From Ruegeria sp. Ofav3-42 (GTDB taxonomy: Bacteria > Pseudomonadota > Alphaproteobacteria > Rhodobacterales > Rhodobacteraceae), in contig NZ_JAKRGB010000004.1 in assembly GCF_022347725.1 (NCBI RefSeq), forward strand, positions 241,332 to 305,331: 64,000 nucleotides of DNA, given 5' to 3'. Positions 62,440-64,000 of the stretch are shown here, in pieces. How positions within the stretch are numbered: the first letter of the stretch is position 1; each line of letters starts with the position of its first letter. The notes below the pieces were generated by a model. The model was not told the origin of the DNA. It saw only the letters and a list, made by a program, of their open reading frames with translations, and searched no databases. The translations under genes were made by a program, and so were the position numbers.

Positions 62440-62637
62440 GGCCAACCGTACTTCTCGGTGTCTACCAGCGCGCTTTGTCACGACGGGCATTAGTTCGCGG
62501 ATTTCTTCGGCAGTGGAGACCTCGCCCGCAATGAAACGAACGACCTCGGGGTCCGTCCAAAGTGCCAGTTCAATATCAATATCGCCCTCAACGAGAGGGC
62601 GGAAATGAAAACGCTTGCTTTGGAACTCCAATTTCAT
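62440..62637 (-). pseudogene. Truncated GNAT acetyltransferase gene
   Basis: From ATG 62637 the frame encodes the RimJ-like N-terminus (KLEFQSKRFHFRPLVEGDID, ALWTDPEVVRFIAGEVSTAE, EIRELMPVV). It loses family character after about residue 60 and ends at 62398. The acetyl-CoA-binding part is absent, so this is a 5' fragment. It lies in the decayed right end of the window. Confidence 0.7.
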
Positions 62638-62882
62638 AGTCCGGACCATGCCCATTGTTGACCTTGTTAGAAAGGCTCCTGTGAAATTCAGAAACAAAAA
62701 GGGGAAATTCGCCGAACCAAGCTCTATTGCCAATTTGGGTATAGTTAAGACGTTCGCCGAAGTTCGGAAAATAACCACCAAAGCAGCCAAACCTGTCATT
62801 CGATGCTGAGCGGAGCCAACCGCTCATCCTAAATCAGCCAACCGGTTTCAGAAAATTTCCAAACGGCTCATTTCTCAGGGTC

Positions 62883-63140
62883 TCAATTTTCTTCCGGATC
62901 TAACAATGCATCGATGAATCTTGAGAACAATTCCTCCTGGGATCTTATCCTAAGCTTGGGTTTTATGTTCCGGCGGTGGATACGAACCGCTCCTGGAGAG
63001 ATACCCAGTATTCGGCCCTCAGCATCTGCAGAATGACTTCTGAGGGTAAATTCGACGACCTCCTTTTCGCGTGGCGTCAGAAGACCTTCGTCGAACTTTT
63101 CAAATGCCTCTTTACGCCCTGTTTCCGCACCTGAACGTCG
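62883..63140 (-). pseudogene. C-terminal fragment of a LuxR-type HTH regulator
   Basis: The frame, with no usable start codon of its own, reads KEAFEKFDEGLLTPREKEVVEFTLRSHSADAEGRILGISPGAVRIHRRNIKPKL in successive stretches. It continues RIRSQEELFSRFIDALLDPEEN to a stop at 62883-62885. LLTPREKEVV plus GRILGISPGAVRIHRRN is a classic LuxR DNA-binding domain and the C-terminus looks complete. The regulator's sensory N-terminus is missing; the frame meets a plus-strand SDR fragment at about 63125-63150. Confidence 0.75.
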
Positions 63141-63460
63141 CCCAGAACATAGGGTACTGCATGTCCAAAGCCGCCGTCCTGCAATTATCCCGCACGATCT
63201 CTACCGAGTATCGAGACTCCGGAATACGCTGCAATGCGATCTGTCCTGGATTTGTTGAAACACCCCATGGGCTGAAGGAAATTGCTGAACTAGATGCTGC
63301 TGGTCAGGAATGGGAGGACAGCGGAATGGCTTCAACACAAGGGCGAATTTACTACCCGGAAGAAGTGGCCAGGACCGTGATCTTCCTTGCCTCAGATGAC
63401 GCAAGTTTCATCAATGGAACTGCTACCTATGTTGATAACGGCTGGTACGTGAAGGGTTAG
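63125..63460 (+). pseudogene. C-terminal fragment of a short-chain dehydrogenase
   Basis: The open frame from 63071 contains the SDR catalytic helix NIGYCMSKAAVLQLSRTIS (YxxxK), CNAICPGFVETP and the C-terminal EVARTVIFLASDDASFINGTATYVDNGW. The Rossmann N-terminal half with the nucleotide-binding GxxxGxG is absent. Its first roughly 20 codons are antisense to the LuxR fragment, so it is a 3' remnant fused to unrelated DNA. Confidence 0.8.
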
Positions 63461-63715
63461 ATGAATAGTTTGTTTGGGGCCCGTGAACGGTAGTTGAAGA
63501 ACATTCCGTATTACATCCAGAACGGGATTGCCGGAGAAGGACCAGCCATTTGCCAAACCTCAATAAGAAAGATCATTCGAGTTTGAGCTAAGTAATTGGC
63601 TCCAAAGCAAGAGAAAGTAGCGAACCACTGACCGCTATCTGCCGATTCTATTGAATAACCCCGTGTTGCTGGTGCTGAAAATGTCTACCAGAATACGGCG
63701 CTGTGGCCTTTCCTA

Positions 63716-64000
63716 TCAGGCTTTTCGCGTTTGCTGCGGTGCGGGAGAGATATTTGCCAGTTTGCGGAGGTTCTGGGCGGTGGCGGCGAGGAGGAATTCG
63801 TCATTGGCACCACATGGGCCGCATAATCGGAGCTGTCCGAGGCCCAGGATGCGTTTTAAGTGGGCAAAGAGCATTTCGACCTTCTTCCTGAGCTTCATCG
63901 ATATGTCGTACTGACGGGTCCTGGCGATGTCGCGCGCGACCCGGCGGGCGTCTTCGTGCTCCTCACGGGTGATCTTGCGGGCATCGGCGTTCGGGCAACA
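63716..64000 (-). CDS. DDE transposase C-terminus, IS1182-like (runs off window)
   Basis: The frame continues through the right edge of the window and ends at 63716. It encodes DARKITREEHEDARRVARDI, TRQYDISMKLRKKVEMLFAH and LKRILGLGQLRLCGPCGAND followed by AATAQNLRKLA. The KVEMLFAHLKR segment is the final DDE glutamate helix of IS1182-type transposases common in Rhodobacteraceae. The 5' part is outside the window, so intactness is unknown. It marks a mobile-element border for the eroded region to its left. Confidence 0.8.
   Translation of the reverse strand, partial: CCPNADARKITREEHEDARRVARDIARTRQYDISMKLRKKVEMLFAHLKRILGLGQLRLCGPCGANDEFLLAATAQNLRKLANISPAPQQTRKA

Noticed and set aside
1..64000. 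CRISPR arrays or phage genes
   Set aside because: No regularly spaced direct repeats, cas-like genes or phage structural genes were seen in the window.

Overview
The window is a chromosomal segment of a marine alphaproteobacterium, most likely Rhodobacteraceae (Roseobacter group). The evidence is indirect: GC-rich codon use, a class II fructose bisphosphatase downstream of homoserine dehydrogenase, alphaproteobacterial tRNA-Glu genes (G1-U72 acceptor pair), and many small ATGA/TGATG-coupled operons of marine-heterotroph type. I ran no database search; assignments rest on motifs, domain architecture and gene context.

Layout. 0-7.4 kb holds mostly housekeeping genes: a TadE-like pilus protein, a PH-like membrane protein, a pirin, a TetR regulator with a clear palindromic operator, a small lipoprotein, hom, glpX and recJ. 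At 7.47-7.64 kb there are two identical tRNA-Glu(TTC) genes. From 15.0 down to 7.65 kb (minus strand) runs a complete, tightly overlapping V-type ATPase operon in the order B-D-I-K-E-(DUF2764-like)-A. This is unusual for the lineage and is a circular permutation of the order I recall from Bacteroidetes, spirochaete and chlamydial operons. A MATE exporter and a decayed GMC-oxidoreductase remnant follow.

17.9-26.0 kb is a five-gene catabolic operon (LeuB-like dehydrogenase, GMC dehydrogenase, aldehyde dehydrogenase, MmgE/PrpD protein, non-pyrrolysine MttB-like methyltransferase). It is divergent from a LysR regulator, with a perfect T-N11-A palindrome between them. 26.2-30.0 kb carries an envelope trio: DUF3604 protein, parvulin-type isomerase, HupE/UreJ membrane protein. 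30-37 kb holds a SAM-cyclase-ATPase-TPR signalling giant, a class C beta-lactamase-fold hydrolase, and a ClpP-fold periplasmic protein coupled to a membrane partner. 37-41.8 kb is a TetR-controlled flavin monooxygenase / BASS transporter / epimerase / SDR operon, plausibly for a steroid- or terpenoid-like substrate.

41.8-48.2 kb is a response regulator, FIST (NosP-like) protein and hybrid histidine kinase set, next to a putative molybdenum-carrier protein and a pyruvate-decarboxylase-like enzyme. 49-55.2 kb is a minus-strand cluster of two glycosyltransferases, small hypotheticals and a 710-residue single-pass envelope protein. From about 55.3 kb the DNA is visibly eroded: a frameshifted radical-SAM gene, a 0.7-kb gene-poor stretch with a probable IS6 scrap, truncated GNAT, LuxR and SDR fragments, and a DDE transposase running off the right edge. 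Intact genes (hemerythrin, glutathionyl-hydroquinone-reductase-like GST, PlsC-like acyltransferase, MBL hydrolase, acetolactate-synthase-like enzyme) are interspersed.

Most promising leads: the permuted V-ATPase operon with its minimal subunit set, the DUF3604-PPIase-HupE trio, the MttB-containing operon that lacks a corrinoid partner, and the NosP/kinase/pyruvate decarboxylase neighbourhood.
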